A stretch of DNA of 64,000 nt from Marinobacter maritimus (lineage in GTDB: Bacteria > Pseudomonadota > Gammaproteobacteria > Pseudomonadales > Oleiphilaceae), in NCBI RefSeq assembly GCF_007671675.1, contig NZ_VCGW01000002.1:496001-560000 (forward strand). The letters run 5' to 3'. Position numbers and translations under genes: made by a program. Positions 1 to 11,583 of this stretch are shown one piece after another (positions within the stretch are counted from its first letter, which is position 1; every line of letters starts with the position of its first letter). The notes beneath the pieces are model-generated. The model made no database searches and was not told the DNA's origin. It saw only the letters and a list, made by a program, of their open reading frames with translations.

Positions 1-694
1 TGGCTAGCGCGAGCTCTGCGCCGCTGAGTTGCTGTTGTGCCAGCTTGTCCGGATGGCACTCGGATACTTTCTTTCGGTAAACGCGCTTGACTGCCGTAAG
101 TGGGTCTCGTCGGGTGACCCCAAGCAGGGCGAAAGCCTGTTCGAGTGTAGCCGGCTTTGAGGGTGCATCGCTGAAATCACCCCAAACACGGCTGGCGTAG
201 CTGTCGAATATATCTTCGCTGATGGTGACCGGCAGGCCAATCTGGTCAATGGTATCCTCACACCGGTAGCGGCGGGGCTTGGCCGGCCGGCCCCTGAGCT
301 GAGCTGCGTGACACAGGCAGATGGCCACTTTCAGGGCCGGCGCAGGCGAGATGCGGTGGCTGAGCCTTAATGTGAGGCCCGTGAAGGATGGAATCTGTTC
401 CGATGCTTTGCCTTTTTGAAAACTGCTGATGGCTTTGCGTCTTTGCCTTTTGGATAGCGCCAGCGCCGTGATAAGGCTTTCAGCGAAACCGATGTCCTGC
501 TCTGACACACGCCCTTCCGCTTTCGCGATATAGCCCAGAAAGAAAAACAGGGGGCGCCGACACCAGCGCGGCAGGCGAGTCTGGCCCATCAGCTTTTGTG
601 CCTGGTGATCAGCGACTGAGAGCTTTTTCAGCAGGCCGGAGAAAGCGGCTTCCATTCGCGGCGACAGGGCTGGGTGCGCAGAATGGGTTGGCAT
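1..694 (-). CDS. DjlA-like J-domain co-chaperone (TerB-like + C-terminal J domain), truncated by window edge
   Basis: An open frame runs from ATG at 694 to the left edge without a stop; 231 codons are visible. Residues around 50-75 contain GYIAKAEGRVSEQD, the pattern of the TerB-like helical domain of DjlA. The visible end is a J domain, with VKRVYRKKVSECHPDKLAQ holding the HPD tripeptide that stimulates DnaK ATPase. No N-terminal membrane anchor is seen, unlike classical E. coli DjlA. The start lies 4 bases after the murU stop, so it is probably the third gene of an amgK-murU operon. The DjlA-like assignment is from domain order; the exact client or process is unknown. Confidence 0.8.
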   Translation of the reverse strand, partial: MPTHSAHPALSPRMEAAFSGLLKKLSVADHQAQKLMGQTRLPRWCRRPLFFFLGYIAKAEGRVSEQDIGFAESLITALALSKRQRRKAISSFQKGKASEQIPSFTGLTLRLSHRISPAPALKVAICLCHAAQLRGRPAKPRRYRCEDTIDQIGLPVTISEDIFDSYASRVWGDFSDAPSKPATLEQAFALLGVTRRDPLTAVKRVYRKKVSECHPDKLAQQQLSGAELALA

Positions 695-698
695 TGCG

Positions 699-2449
<1,751 letters not shown>

Positions 2450-2680
2450 GACTCGGGCGGTTATCCTGATAAAAGTAAGTGAGCTTAGAGCAGAAGTTAG
2501 CAGACGAGTATAAAGAGGGTAAAACGGTTTTGCAGCGGAGTTTCGTTTATCCGTCGCCGTTTCCGTTAACAAGCTTCAGAGGCATGTGTAAACTAGGGCG
2601 CTGTCGTTTGTGTATTCGTGCCCCGTTGCGCCGTCCACATCCCCTTATGCACCCGGAACAGGAATCTTGCTACCGTGCCA

Positions 2681-5059
2681 ATGTCCGACAACTGTCTGCA
2701 GGCGCAGAACGGCACATTGCAACGCCGGCTTGCGAGCCTGCTTGTTGCCTTCGCCCTGATGTCGGGTGCCGGCTTTTCTGCAGGTGAGGAAGCGCCGTCG
2801 GCTGCCGATCTGGACTGGCGCCCTAAAGACCAGCTTCCGGAGGCGGTCAGAAATTCGTTGCCGGCGTTTTGCGAGGGAGGCTATTTGCCCTCCAGCGCCG
2901 GAGAAGACGGTTCCGGTGTTTTTGGTGAAGGCGCTGACGGTGCAGTTCCGTTGCAGGCCAGCGGGCTGAATGCCCGGTACGAAATTGACCAGGAATTATA
3001 CCTCGAAGGCGATGTCCGGGTGCGCCAGGGTAGCTTTCAGGTGACCGGATCTGAAGCCCGTTACAAACAAAACATCGGTCAGGTATCTGTCCAGGGCCCA
3101 CTGGTCAGCCGTGGTGAAGGATTTTTGTTAACCGGGGATTACGCCGAATACAGCGTGGATTCAGGGCGCTTTGATATCAACACCGCGACCTTCCTGCTGC
3201 ATGGTCCTGAAATGCGGGGCCGTGCCGGAAGTCTCTCCCGGGTGAATAATTCCAGAGTAGAAATTCGTGATGGCATGCTCACTACGTGTGGCCCACAACA
3301 GAACGACTGGGCTATTGTCGCGTCCGAGATTGAGCTTGATCAGACCGAAGGCTTCGGCACCGCAAGGCACGTTCGCCTTGAGGTTCTGGATGTCCCGGTG
3401 TTTTACTGGCCTTATGCCAGCTTTCCCATTGATGACCGCCGCAAGTCCGGTTTTCTGTATCCGCAGTTCGGTTCCTCCAGTGCCGGCAGCGGAGCGTTTC
3501 TGGCCGCACCCTATTATTTGAACCTGGCCCCTCACTACGATGCGACGCTCACGCCCCAGTACATTCACGGCCGCGGCCTGTTTAACGAGGCCGAAGGCCG
3601 GTATCTCAGTCGTTTCGGTCAGACGACGCTACAGCTCGGCTATATCAACGATGATTCCGCATACACAGACGAAAACCCTGGTGAATCCGGCCAGCGCTGG
3701 GCCCTGGACGCGTCCACGCGCGCTGTTCTGGGCAACGGCTGGAACGGTTACGGCGATTTCTCCGTGGTCAGTGACGATGACTACCTTAGTGATCTGAATC
3801 GCAGTCTGGAGATCAATCAGACTACGCACCTGCAGCGTCGTGGCGGAGTACGTTACCAAACGGCCAATCAGTATTTCGACGCTTATCTCAATGATTATCA
3901 AACGATTAGCGACAGTATTGCTGAGGTCGACAAGCCTTACGCACAACTACCGGAAGTCATTTATGGTGGAGTGGCTGAGGCTGGCTGGCTGGAAGCCGGA
4001 ATAGAGAGTCAGTACACCTGGTTTTACAGGGATAACGAATCCTTGACCGGCATCGACAAAGCCAATGGCCAGCGCTTTCGGGCCCGCCCCGAACTGGCCA
4101 TACCGATGCGGGCGCTCTGGGGCTTCAGCCGCCCGTCGGTTAGCCTGGATTACACCCGTTATGAGCTGGAAGATTACAACGTTGATGACGGTGGGTTTGA
4201 TCGCACGGTCCCCGTGGTGGAGTGGGACAACGGGCTGTATTTTGATCGTCAGTCGACCCTGTTCGATGTGCCCTACAACCAGACCCTTGAGCCCCGGCTT
4301 TATTACGCCTGGGCGGACGCAGAGGCGGATCAGAACGATATTCCGGCGTTTGATACTGCCTTGCAGACCTTTCGCTTTGAGCAGTTGTTCCGGCCAGATC
4401 GTTTTGTTGGGGGTGACCGGGTAGGCGATGCCAATCAGCTGACAGTGGCTTTGACCAGCCGGTTCAATGATCTGGTTACCGGCGCCGAGCGGGCGCGCTT
4501 CAGTGTGGGCCAGATCCAGTATTTCGAGGACCGTGAGGTAACACTGTTCGGTGAAGGTGGTGGCACCCGCAGTCGCTCGCCGCTCGCCGGGGAAGTGGTG
4601 CTTAATCCGTTACAGAATTTGCAAATCCGGTCCTCTGGGCTCTGGGATCCGGACACCGGTGATACCGAAGAGGGCCGGAGCCAGTTGATTTTCCACTCAC
4701 AGGACTACCGGTATCTGGCAAGTGTTGGTCATACTTACAGCAAGGACGAGCTGGAACAGTCGGATATTGCAGCGGTTATTCCTGCAACGGACCGTGTTAG
4801 TCTGATCGGCCGCTGGGTGTACGATTCGGACTTGGATCGCACTGTAGGCTCTCTTGCCGGAATCGAGTACAACAACTGCTGCTGGAGCGTTCAGGTGGTG
4901 CACCAGAATTATCTGACCGATGATGAAGAGCTGGACAGCCGTATACTGTTCCAGATTCAGCTAAAAGGCCTGGGCGGCAGCGGAGGATCTTCAACGTCGA
5001 TCTCCGAAGCCATTTACGGTTTCGATGAGCGCGAGCAGCGCCGCTATGGAACTCCCTGA
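2681..5059 (+). CDS. lptD: LPS-assembly outer-membrane protein LptD
   Basis: The outer-membrane beta-barrel that inserts lipopolysaccharide in the outer leaflet, acting with LptE. Starting at ATG 2681 gives 792 residues with a hydrophobic signal (RRLASLLVAFALMSGAGFSAG). The OstA-like periplasmic jellyroll follows (YEIDQELYLEGDVRVRQG onwards), then the barrel with many alternating aromatic strands. The four disulfide cysteines of the family are visible in LPAFCEGG, TTCGPQQ and NNCCW. A longer in-frame start at 2618 is possible but would bury the signal peptide. First gene of the lptD-surA-pdxA-rsmA-apaH string. Confidence 0.95.
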   Translation: MSDNCLQAQNGTLQRRLASLLVAFALMSGAGFSAGEEAPSAADLDWRPKDQLPEAVRNSLPAFCEGGYLPSSAGEDGSGVFGEGADGAVPLQASGLNARYEIDQELYLEGDVRVRQGSFQVTGSEARYKQNIGQVSVQGPLVSRGEGFLLTGDYAEYSVDSGRFDINTATFLLHGPEMRGRAGSLSRVNNSRVEIRDGMLTTCGPQQNDWAIVASEIELDQTEGFGTARHVRLEVLDVPVFYWPYASFPIDDRRKSGFLYPQFGSSSAGSGAFLAAPYYLNLAPHYDATLTPQYIHGRGLFNEAEGRYLSRFGQTTLQLGYINDDSAYTDENPGESGQRWALDASTRAVLGNGWNGYGDFSVVSDDDYLSDLNRSLEINQTTHLQRRGGVRYQTANQYFDAYLNDYQTISDSIAEVDKPYAQLPEVIYGGVAEAGWLEAGIESQYTWFYRDNESLTGIDKANGQRFRARPELAIPMRALWGFSRPSVSLDYTRYELEDYNVDDGGFDRTVPVVEWDNGLYFDRQSTLFDVPYNQTLEPRLYYAWADAEADQNDIPAFDTALQTFRFEQLFRPDRFVGGDRVGDANQLTVALTSRFNDLVTGAERARFSVGQIQYFEDREVTLFGEGGGTRSRSPLAGEVVLNPLQNLQIRSSGLWDPDTGDTEEGRSQLIFHSQDYRYLASVGHTYSKDELEQSDIAAVIPATDRVSLIGRWVYDSDLDRTVGSLAGIEYNNCCWSVQVVHQNYLTDDEELDSRILFQIQLKGLGGSGGSSTSISEAIYGFDEREQRRYGTP

Positions 5060-5159
5060 TTGGCGTTCCTTGTTGGTGCTCCTTAATGTTACCCCCCTGA
5101 CGACAACCGTGCCTTCCGGTACCCTGTTCGCAGGCTTATATCTTCATTAAGAGGTGATT

Positions 5160-6515
5160 ATGAAGGCGACGATTCGCCAAGGTTTAATGACACTGCTGAT
5201 GCTGTTGGCAGTGGCGCTTTCTTTTTCGGTCCAGGCTGAGCGCAAATTACTCGATCAGGTAGTGGCGATTGTTGATGACGACGTAGTCCTCCAGACCGAA
5301 CTGGAAGCAAGGATCAACACCATCACCGGGCGTCTCAGTGCCCAGGGCACCGGCTTGCCGCCGCGCCGCCTTCTTGAAGAGCGGGTTCTGGAACAACTGA
5401 TCACCGAATCGGTTCAGCTACAGATGGCGGACAAGATGGGGATGCGCATCAGCGATAACGAGCTGAACGAAACCCTGGCCAACATTGCCGAGCGCAACGG
5501 CATGAGCCTGCCCGAGTTTGAAAACCAGCTTGTTGCAGAGGGTGTAAGCTATCGCCAGGCCAGAGAGCAGATTCGCCAGGAAATGCTCACCAGTAGGGTG
5601 CAGCAGCGTTTGGTTGGCAACCGTGTTCGCGTGACCGAGCGCGAGGTTGAAAATTACCTGCAGGCGCTGGAGTCTGGTGGTGGTACCGATGCGGAATACC
5701 GGCTTGCCTACATTTTTATCGAGCTGGACAACCCGGCTGATGATGCCGCTTTAGATGCAACCCGCGAGAAGGCGGAAAAACTCCGCGCGGCTATAGTGAA
5801 CGGCCGTGATTTTCGCGAGGTGGCTGTTGCTGAGTCCGATGCCAGCAACGCGCTCGAAGGCGGCGATATGGGTTGGCGCAGTGAGCGCCAGTTGCCGTCA
5901 TTGGTTGCGCCGATTGTACCGGGGCTGGCGGTTGGCGAACCCTCAGAGGTTCTGGAGAACAACAGCGGTTTCCACATGGTCATGGTAATGGACAAACGCG
6001 GAGGCTCGCAGAAGCAGGTTATCCAGCAGAACCGCGTGCGCCATATTCTGATCCGGCCGTCTGAAGCTGTGACGGATACTGAAGCAGAGGCCGCCATCCG
6101 GAAACTCTCGCAGCAGCTTCAGGACGGGGATGATTTTGCCGTGCTGGCTCGCGAGTTTTCGGACGACCCCGTGTCTGGTTCTGACGGCGGCAATCTTGGC
6201 TGGGTAAGTCCCGGGCAAATGGTGCCGGCGTTTGAACAGGCCATGCAGGAAGCAGAAGTAGGCGAGATTAAGGGGCCATTCCGCTCGCAGTTTGGGTGGC
6301 ACATTCTTCAGGTTGAGGAGCGCCGCCAGAAAGACATAAGCAGCGACGTGAAGGAGGCCGAGGCCCGCCAAGCAATTTATCGCCGCAAGTTTGAAACCGA
6401 ACTGCAGAACTGGCTCCGGGAAATCCGTGATGAAGCCTTTATCGAGTTCAAGGGCGAGTATGAACAGAACGCCGATGAAGACGAACCCGGCGACGCGCAG
6501 GAAGCTGCAGAATAA
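5160..6515 (+). CDS. surA: Periplasmic chaperone and peptidyl-prolyl isomerase SurA
   Basis: Escorts outer-membrane proteins, LptD included, through the periplasm to the Bam complex. ATG at 5160 follows GAGG at 5151-5154. The signal peptide ends near SFSVQA, and the mature N-terminus KLLDQVVAIVDDDVVLQTEL is the SurA core. Two parvulin domains follow: about residues 170-270 (YRLAYIFIEL, GGDMGWRSE) and 285-385 (VRHILIRPS, FSDDPVSGSDGGNLGWVSPG). The acidic C-terminal tail (EQNADEDEPGDAQEAAE) is longer than usual. Its stop overlaps the pdxA start by one base (TAATG at 6513-6517). Confidence 0.95.
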   Translation: MKATIRQGLMTLLMLLAVALSFSVQAERKLLDQVVAIVDDDVVLQTELEARINTITGRLSAQGTGLPPRRLLEERVLEQLITESVQLQMADKMGMRISDNELNETLANIAERNGMSLPEFENQLVAEGVSYRQAREQIRQEMLTSRVQQRLVGNRVRVTEREVENYLQALESGGGTDAEYRLAYIFIELDNPADDAALDATREKAEKLRAAIVNGRDFREVAVAESDASNALEGGDMGWRSERQLPSLVAPIVPGLAVGEPSEVLENNSGFHMVMVMDKRGGSQKQVIQQNRVRHILIRPSEAVTDTEAEAAIRKLSQQLQDGDDFAVLAREFSDDPVSGSDGGNLGWVSPGQMVPAFEQAMQEAEVGEIKGPFRSQFGWHILQVEERRQKDISSDVKEAEARQAIYRRKFETELQNWLREIRDEAFIEFKGEYEQNADEDEPGDAQEAAE

Positions 6516-7522
6516 TGAGTGACGGGATTGTTCTGGCTCTGACTGCTGGTGAACCCGCAGGCATAGGCCCCGAGCTTTGCCTGCAATTGGCGACCGGCCA
6601 GCGTGATGCTGGCATGGTGGTCGTTGCCAGCCAGCCACTGCTGGAGGAACGGGCCCGGTTGCTGGGCCTCGACGTGACGCTGCACTCCTGGAAACCGGGC
6701 ATGAAGCCTGAAAAGGGGGCGGGCGAGCTTTCTGTTTTGCACGTTGAGGGCTGTGTATCTCTTCAGGCGGGCAAACTGGATACTGCGAACAGCCGCTATC
6801 TGCTGGACACCCTCACCGTTGCCGCCAAAGGCTGCCTTGAGGGCGACTTTGACGGCATGGTTACCGCACCGGTCCACAAAGGTGTTATCAACGAAGCGGG
6901 CATTGAATTCAGCGGCCATACGGAGTTCCTTCAGGAGCTTTGTTCCGTAGAGCGGGTGGTCATGATGCTCGCCTCAGAAGAACTGCGGGTGGCGTTGGTA
7001 ACAACTCACTTACCCCTCAAGGATGTCTCCGCGGCGATTACGCCAGAGCGGCTGACTCAGGTTGCCAGCATTCTGAACGCCGACCTGAAGAAGTTTTTTG
7101 GCATTGCGCGGCCCAGAATTCTTGTCGCGGGCCTGAACCCCCACGCGGGTGAGGGAGGCCATCTTGGGCGGGAAGAAATTGAGGTGATTGAGCCCACGCT
7201 TGAGAGGCTTCGTGGGCAAGGTATAGATCTCATAGGCCCTTTACCGGCAGATACACTGTTCACGCCGCACTGGCTGGACAACGCCGATGCTGCCCTGGCC
7301 ATGTACCACGATCAGGGCCTGCCGGTTCTCAAATTTCAGGGTTTTGGTCGTGCTGTAAACATTACTCTGGGATTACCCATTGTACGTACATCGGTGGACC
7401 ACGGCACCGCACTGGATCTGGCTGGCACAGGCAAAGCGGATTCGGGTAGCCTGCACGCCGCCATTCGAGTGGGCGAGCAAATGGCGCGCTCCCTCAAATA
7501 CGCTAAAAAGAGAGAAACCTGA
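6515..7522 (+). CDS. pdxA: 4-hydroxythreonine-4-phosphate dehydrogenase PdxA
   Basis: Oxidises 4-phosphohydroxy-L-threonine in the DXP-dependent pyridoxal phosphate pathway; the product then condenses with deoxyxylulose phosphate through PdxJ. The 335-residue protein is full length. TAGEPAGIGPEL at the N-terminus, the metal-ligand histidines in FSGHTEFL and MYHDQGLPV, and GLNPHAGEGGHLG are family signatures. Start ATG overlaps the surA stop, and its TGA directly precedes the rsmA GTG, so translation is probably coupled on both sides. Confidence 0.95.
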   Translation: MSDGIVLALTAGEPAGIGPELCLQLATGQRDAGMVVVASQPLLEERARLLGLDVTLHSWKPGMKPEKGAGELSVLHVEGCVSLQAGKLDTANSRYLLDTLTVAAKGCLEGDFDGMVTAPVHKGVINEAGIEFSGHTEFLQELCSVERVVMMLASEELRVALVTTHLPLKDVSAAITPERLTQVASILNADLKKFFGIARPRILVAGLNPHAGEGGHLGREEIEVIEPTLERLRGQGIDLIGPLPADTLFTPHWLDNADAALAMYHDQGLPVLKFQGFGRAVNITLGLPIVRTSVDHGTALDLAGTGKADSGSLHAAIRVGEQMARSLKYAKKRET

Positions 7523-8386
7523 GTGAGCAAAAAAGCCGGCCATCAGGCCAGGAAACGGTTCGGCCAGAACTTCCTTCACGATCCGGGCGTGATAGAGCGC
7601 ATCATTCGCGCCATTCACCCGAAGCCGGACGATGCCATTGTGGAAATCGGTCCCGGCCTTGGCGCAATAACCGAGGAGATTCTGGCGGTTAATCCGAAGC
7701 TTCAAGTGGTGGAGCTGGATCGCGACCTGATTCCCGTGCTGCGCACCAAGTTTTTCAACTATCCCGACTTCCGCATCCACGAAGCCGACGCACTGAAATT
7801 TGATTTCAACCAGCTTGTGGACGAGAAGCCTCTGCGCATTATTGGCAACCTGCCCTACAACATCTCTACCCCGCTGATTTTCCATTTGCTGGCCCAGTCA
7901 GGCGTGGTGCAAGACATGCACTTCATGCTGCAGAAGGAAGTGGTGCAGCGGATGGCCGCAGTGCCCGGCGACAACAACTATGGCCGGCTGGGCATCATGA
8001 CCCAGTATTTCTGCAAGGTTCAGCCGTTGTTTGAAGTGGGCCCCAGCGCATTTCGGCCGGCTCCGAAAGTGGACTCCGCCATTGTGCGTCTGGTTCCCCA
8101 TACAGAGTTTCCTTATCCGGCAAAGGATCTCGGCACACTGCAGGCCGTGGTCAGAACCGCGTTTAACGCTCGCAGAAAGACCCTGCGCAAGGCTCTGGGA
8201 GGGTTGGTAACGGTTGATCAGTTGCAGGCTTTGGGTATCAATGACGGCTTGCGACCGGAAAATCTCAGCCTGGCGGACTACGTAAGCATCGCAGACATGC
8301 TGATAGCCGAAAAAGGCAGTGAGCAAGGCTGTGTTTCGGGCGCCGAAGCTAGTGCAGGAGACGCAAGCGGAGACAGCCATGACTGA
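7523..8386 (+). CDS. rsmA: 16S rRNA dimethyladenosine transferase RsmA (KsgA)
   Basis: Dimethylates two adjacent adenosines in the 3' terminal helix of 16S rRNA late in 30S assembly. The start is GTG immediately after the pdxA stop. The motifs are [12 protein letters not shown], the SAM-binding [10 protein letters not shown], and the catalytic NLPYNIST. Length is 287 residues. The last 20 or so residues (after ADMLIAEKG) are a low-complexity Ser/Ala/Gly tail not typical of KsgA; this tail overlaps the apaH start by 8 bases and may reflect an old junction where apaG would normally lie. Confidence 0.95.
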   Translation: MSKKAGHQARKRFGQNFLHDPGVIERIIRAIHPKPDDAIVEIGPGLGAITEEILAVNPKLQVVELDRDLIPVLRTKFFNYPDFRIHEADALKFDFNQLVDEKPLRIIGNLPYNISTPLIFHLLAQSGVVQDMHFMLQKEVVQRMAAVPGDNNYGRLGIMTQYFCKVQPLFEVGPSAFRPAPKVDSAIVRLVPHTEFPYPAKDLGTLQAVVRTAFNARRKTLRKALGGLVTVDQLQALGINDGLRPENLSLADYVSIADMLIAEKGSEQGCVSGAEASAGDASGDSHD

Positions 8387-9179
8387 TTACGCCATAGGCG
8401 ATATTCAGGGCTGTTACGATCGCTTGAAAGATGTGCTTGCCAAAGTGGATTTTTCGCCTTCCCGTGATCGCCTCTGGGTGGCGGGTGATCTGATAAACCG
8501 TGGGCCGTCATCCCTGAAAACCCTGCGCTACATTGAAAGCCTGGGTGATTCAGCCGTGGTAGTTCTTGGCAACCACGACCTGCACCTGCTGGCGGTGGCT
8601 CTTGGCGGCCATGCGCCAAAGCGCAAGGACACTCTCGCAGAAATACTGCGGGCTCCGGATCGCGACAAGCTGGTGAACTGGCTGCGTCAGCAGAACCTGT
8701 GTGTGCACGATTCTGAACGCAACATCATGATGGCCCATGCCGGGGTGCCCCATATCTGGAGCATTCAGCAGGCTCTCGCCCATGCCCGGGAAGTGGAAGA
8801 TGTGATTCGTGGGGAGCATGCTCCGGAATACTTCACGCTGATGTACGGCAACAAACCGGAAGGCTGGAATGAAAACCTCACGGGTATGGACCGCTGGCGG
8901 GTGATCACCAACTATTTCACTCGAATGCGCTTTATTGCCCGGGATGGCAGGCTGGAGCTCACCACGAAAGAGCACGCTGGCAGTGCGCCCAAGGGCTTTT
9001 CGCCCTGGTTTGAATTTCCCCGCCCTGACGACCTGCGAGTTATCTTCGGGCACTGGGCGGCTATCGAGGGCGAGACCGGGAAAGAGCGTTTTATTGGCCT
9101 GGACACTGGTTGCGTCTGGGGTGGTGCGCTCACGATGATGAATCTGGATACCGGAGAAAAGATCCACTGTGACTGCTGA
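8379..9179 (+). CDS. apaH: Symmetrical diadenosine tetraphosphatase ApaH
   Basis: Hydrolyses Ap4A to two ADP. The metallophosphatase signatures are at the N-terminus: [11 protein letters not shown] (GDxxG), [11 protein letters not shown] (GDxxNRG) and [10 protein letters not shown] (GNHD), followed by the histidine in [11 protein letters not shown]. Starting at ATG 8379 gives 266 residues, the usual length. It overlaps rsmA by 8 bases and the next gene by 11. In Pseudomonas and E. coli apaG lies between rsmA and apaH; here no apaG is present. Confidence 0.93.
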   Translation: MTDYAIGDIQGCYDRLKDVLAKVDFSPSRDRLWVAGDLINRGPSSLKTLRYIESLGDSAVVVLGNHDLHLLAVALGGHAPKRKDTLAEILRAPDRDKLVNWLRQQNLCVHDSERNIMMAHAGVPHIWSIQQALAHAREVEDVIRGEHAPEYFTLMYGNKPEGWNENLTGMDRWRVITNYFTRMRFIARDGRLELTTKEHAGSAPKGFSPWFEFPRPDDLRVIFGHWAAIEGETGKERFIGLDTGCVWGGALTMMNLDTGEKIHCDC

Positions 9180-9597
9180 AACCGTAAAACTGCGGGGCCA
9201 AGGCCTTATGCGCCTGCCCATCGTTACTGGTGCTTTTTTTGCTCTTACGGCGGTCATGGCTGGTGCCTTTGGTGCTCATAGCCTGCGTAACCTGGTGAGC
9301 GAACGCAGCCTGGAGGTATTCCAGACGGCGGTTACCTATCAGATGTATCACGCCATCACACTGATGCTGGTTGCCGTGTTGTCTGGTTTTGGTCTTTCAC
9401 GACGTCTGCTGGGGCTGGCTGTCAGCTTCTTTCTGGCGGGCATCCTGCTGTTCAGTGGCAGCTTGTATACACTGGTATTGACCGACATGCGCTGGGTCGG
9501 CCCGATTACGCCCATCGGCGGCGTATGCTTTATGATTGGGTGGGCATTGTTGCTGGCGGCTGGTGCGCGCCATCAAGTGAATCAAGACAGAGGTTAA
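9169..9597 (+). CDS. DUF423 (YgdD-like) inner-membrane protein
   Basis: A small membrane protein of 142 residues from GTG 9169, or 129 from ATG 9208. The second start matches typical DUF423 proteins, which begin just before the first helix. GAFGAHSLRNLVSERSLEVF and TYQMYHAITLMLVA are the family core, and four hydrophobic segments are evident. GTG at 9169 overlaps apaH by 11 bases, which suggests coupling, so the longer form is kept. Function in this family is unknown. Confidence 0.85.
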   Translation: MTAETVKLRGQGLMRLPIVTGAFFALTAVMAGAFGAHSLRNLVSERSLEVFQTAVTYQMYHAITLMLVAVLSGFGLSRRLLGLAVSFFLAGILLFSGSLYTLVLTDMRWVGPITPIGGVCFMIGWALLLAAGARHQVNQDRG

Positions 9598-9604
9598 GAA
9601 CGCT

Positions 9605-9805
9605 ATGCAGGTTCAGGTAAATGGTGAAGCCATGGATCTCCCCGCAGGAGCCACGGTTACCTTACTGGTGGAAAAAATGGCCCTTGCGGGCAAACGGCTG
9701 GCGGTAGAGGTTAACGAAGACATAGTCCCCCGCAGCCAACACGCAGAATTCGCTCTCAATAACGGTGATCGTGTTGAGGTGGTACACGCGATCGGAGGTG
9801 GTTAA
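9605..9805 (+). CDS. thiS: Sulfur carrier protein ThiS
   Basis: A 66-residue ubiquitin-like carrier ending in HAIGGG, the Gly-Gly tail that is adenylated and thiocarboxylated before giving sulfur to ThiG. MQVQVNGEAMDLPAGATV is the first beta-hairpin of the family. It lies 7 bases after the DUF423 gene and 84 bases before thiG. No TPP-riboswitch-like structure is recognised upstream, so the pair may be expressed from the upstream operon. Gene size and tail make the call firm. Confidence 0.93.
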   Translation: MQVQVNGEAMDLPAGATVTLLVEKMALAGKRLAVEVNEDIVPRSQHAEFALNNGDRVEVVHAIGGG

Positions 9806-9889
9806 CCCCGGCCTGGTCGGTCGAAAGCCTGGCCGCGATACACGTCTTCAAGAATTTACATCATTACGTTTTACCAACCCGGAAACACT

Positions 9890-10699
9890 ATGACCGACAC
9901 GCCAGAGATTCAGTTGCCAGAAGACAAACCTCTTGAAATTGCTGGTCGAATTTACCAGTCAAGACTGCTGGTCGGCACGGGCAAATACCGTGACCTGACG
10001 GAAACCGGCCAAGCTATTGAAATGAGCGGAGCCGACATCGTGACCGTAGCGGTTCGCCGTACCAACCTCGGACAGAACCCGGATGAGCCCAACCTTCTGG
10101 ACGTCATCTCCCCGGATCGCTACACCATCCTGCCCAACACTGCCGGCTGTTATACCGCCAAAGACGCTGTGCGCACCTGCAAACTGGCGCGCGAGCTGCT
10201 CGACGGTCGTGATCTGGTCAAGCTGGAAGTGCTGGGCGAACACAAGACCCTGTACCCGAACATGCCGGAAACCCTTGTGGCTGCAGAGGAACTGATCAAC
10301 GACGGCTTCAAGGTCATGGTTTATTGTTCCGACGATCCCTTACTGGCCATGCGCCTTGAGGAAATGGGCTGCATCGCGATCATGCCACTGGGCGCACCCA
10401 TCGGCTCGGGCCTGGGCATCCAGAATCGCTATAACATCCGTTTGATCGTTGAAAACGCCAAGGTGCCCGTTCTGGTGGATGCTGGCGTAGGCACGGCCTC
10501 CGATGCCACGATCGCCATGGAGCTGGGCTGCGACGGCGTACTGATGAACACCGCTATAGCCCAGGCCAAAGACCCGGTCAAAATGGCCAACGCCATGCGC
10601 CTGGCTATTGAAGCAGGCCGTGAAGCCTATCTCGCAGGGCGGATGCCCAAAAAACTTTATGCGAGTGCGTCGTCGCCCCTCGATGGCACCTTCTTCTGA
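9890..10699 (+). CDS. thiG: Thiazole synthase ThiG
   Basis: Forms the thiazole phosphate moiety of thiamine from deoxyxylulose phosphate, dehydroglycine and ThiS thiocarboxylate. The TIM-barrel protein has 269 residues with [16 protein letters not shown] near the N-terminus, [14 protein letters not shown], and the phosphate-binding [11 protein letters not shown] and [11 protein letters not shown]. The conserved Schiff-base lysine is in VKLEVLG. The N-terminal 18 residues are a slight extension relative to short ThiG. The rest of the thiamine pathway is not in the window. Confidence 0.95.
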   Translation: MTDTPEIQLPEDKPLEIAGRIYQSRLLVGTGKYRDLTETGQAIEMSGADIVTVAVRRTNLGQNPDEPNLLDVISPDRYTILPNTAGCYTAKDAVRTCKLARELLDGRDLVKLEVLGEHKTLYPNMPETLVAAEELINDGFKVMVYCSDDPLLAMRLEEMGCIAIMPLGAPIGSGLGIQNRYNIRLIVENAKVPVLVDAGVGTASDATIAMELGCDGVLMNTAIAQAKDPVKMANAMRLAIEAGREAYLAGRMPKKLYASASSPLDGTFF

Positions 10700-10727
10700 T
10701 TTAAATTCTGATTAAGAGCGCTGCAGT

Positions 10728-11321
10728 ATGGCCATAACCGATCAGAAGCCCAGTCGCCGGGAGGTGATTCTCCACGCCCTTTTGGAACTCCTGGAAAACG
10801 ATCCAGGAGCCAGAATCACCACCTCGGTTCTCGCCAAATCCGTTGGCGTGACCGAGGCGGCGTTATACCGCCACTTTCCCAGCAAGCGGAAAATGTTCGA
10901 GGCGCTTCTGGAGTTTGCAGAAGAAGCTGTGTTTTCCCGCTGTCAGGTCATCCTGCAGGAGCAGGAAGATGTGCGCGTTCGTTTGCAGCAGTTGGTGCAT
11001 CTGGTTCTTGTGTTCGCCGAGCGCAATCCGGGGTTGTGTTGTGTGCTCACCGGCGATGCCTTGGTCGGCGAAAACGAGACGCTACGCAGGCGTGCTTCCC
11101 AGTTTTTCGAACGCCTGGAAACCCAGCTTCGGCAAACCCTGAAAGAAGGCGAAATCCGCCAGGGTTTGCGGCCACGCACCAGTGCTACCCGGGGTGCTGA
11201 CTTTGTTCTGGTGTTCATGGAAGGCCGGATTCAGCGGTTCATTCGCTCATCGTTTTCACGGTTGCCCTCGGCCGATTTCGACGAGAGTTGGGGGTTGGTT
11301 GCTGAGGCTCTGTGGGGCTGA
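10728..11321 (+). CDS. slmA: Nucleoid occlusion factor SlmA (TetR fold)
   Basis: A 197-residue TetR-family protein. The helix-turn-helix is ITTSVLAKSVGVTEAALYRHF, followed by PSKRKMFEALLEFAE. The C-terminal half matches SlmA (NPGLCCVLTGDALVGENETLRRR, then FMEGRIQRFIRSSFSRLPS). SlmA binds chromosomal sites and FtsZ to stop septation over the nucleoid. The gene starts 28 bases after thiG and ends just before the two palindromic elements, which are in position to end its transcription. Confidence 0.9.
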   Translation: MAITDQKPSRREVILHALLELLENDPGARITTSVLAKSVGVTEAALYRHFPSKRKMFEALLEFAEEAVFSRCQVILQEQEDVRVRLQQLVHLVLVFAERNPGLCCVLTGDALVGENETLRRRASQFFERLETQLRQTLKEGEIRQGLRPRTSATRGADFVLVFMEGRIQRFIRSSFSRLPSADFDESWGLVAEALWG

Positions 11322-11363
11322 ATTTGGTGGTTTTCTACTGGTAGCCTTCGGGTTTTGGTGCTG

Positions 11364-11473
11364 GAGGCTGGTGGGATCGGTCTGCACAGAACCGCTACGA
11401 GCACGTCCATGTGCGCTTGTTTCCGGCCATCCTTGGCCTCCAACATTCTGTGCAGACCGATCCCACCAACCTC
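11364..11473 (+). repeat. Structured palindromic element, copy 1
   Basis: A perfect 23-base inverted repeat (11369-11391 with 11446-11468), extended to 28 bases with one mismatch. It encloses a 54-base core (11392-11445). Inside the core are two small hairpins, GCACGTCCATGTGC and GGCCATCCTTGGCC. Copy 2 (11584-11695), read on the minus strand, has a core of exactly 54 bases with about 45 identical positions, but its arms are different in sequence while still perfectly self-complementary. The whole could fold as a long stem carrying two short hairpins. It lies 42 bases after the slmA stop. Confidence 0.85.
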
Positions 11474-11583
11474 TTTCAGGCAACTCAGATATATCTCGTT
11501 TCTTTCCGTCTTACTCTAACTTCTGTTCAGACAAACGGAAGGATGTCTGGTTTTTTTTTGATGAGATTTTACGTCAGTTAGAT

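Noticed and set aside
2450..2572. N-terminal extension of amgK
   Set aside because: Basic, non-conserved and inside the promoter region; MDNRLQML at 2449 is the natural start.
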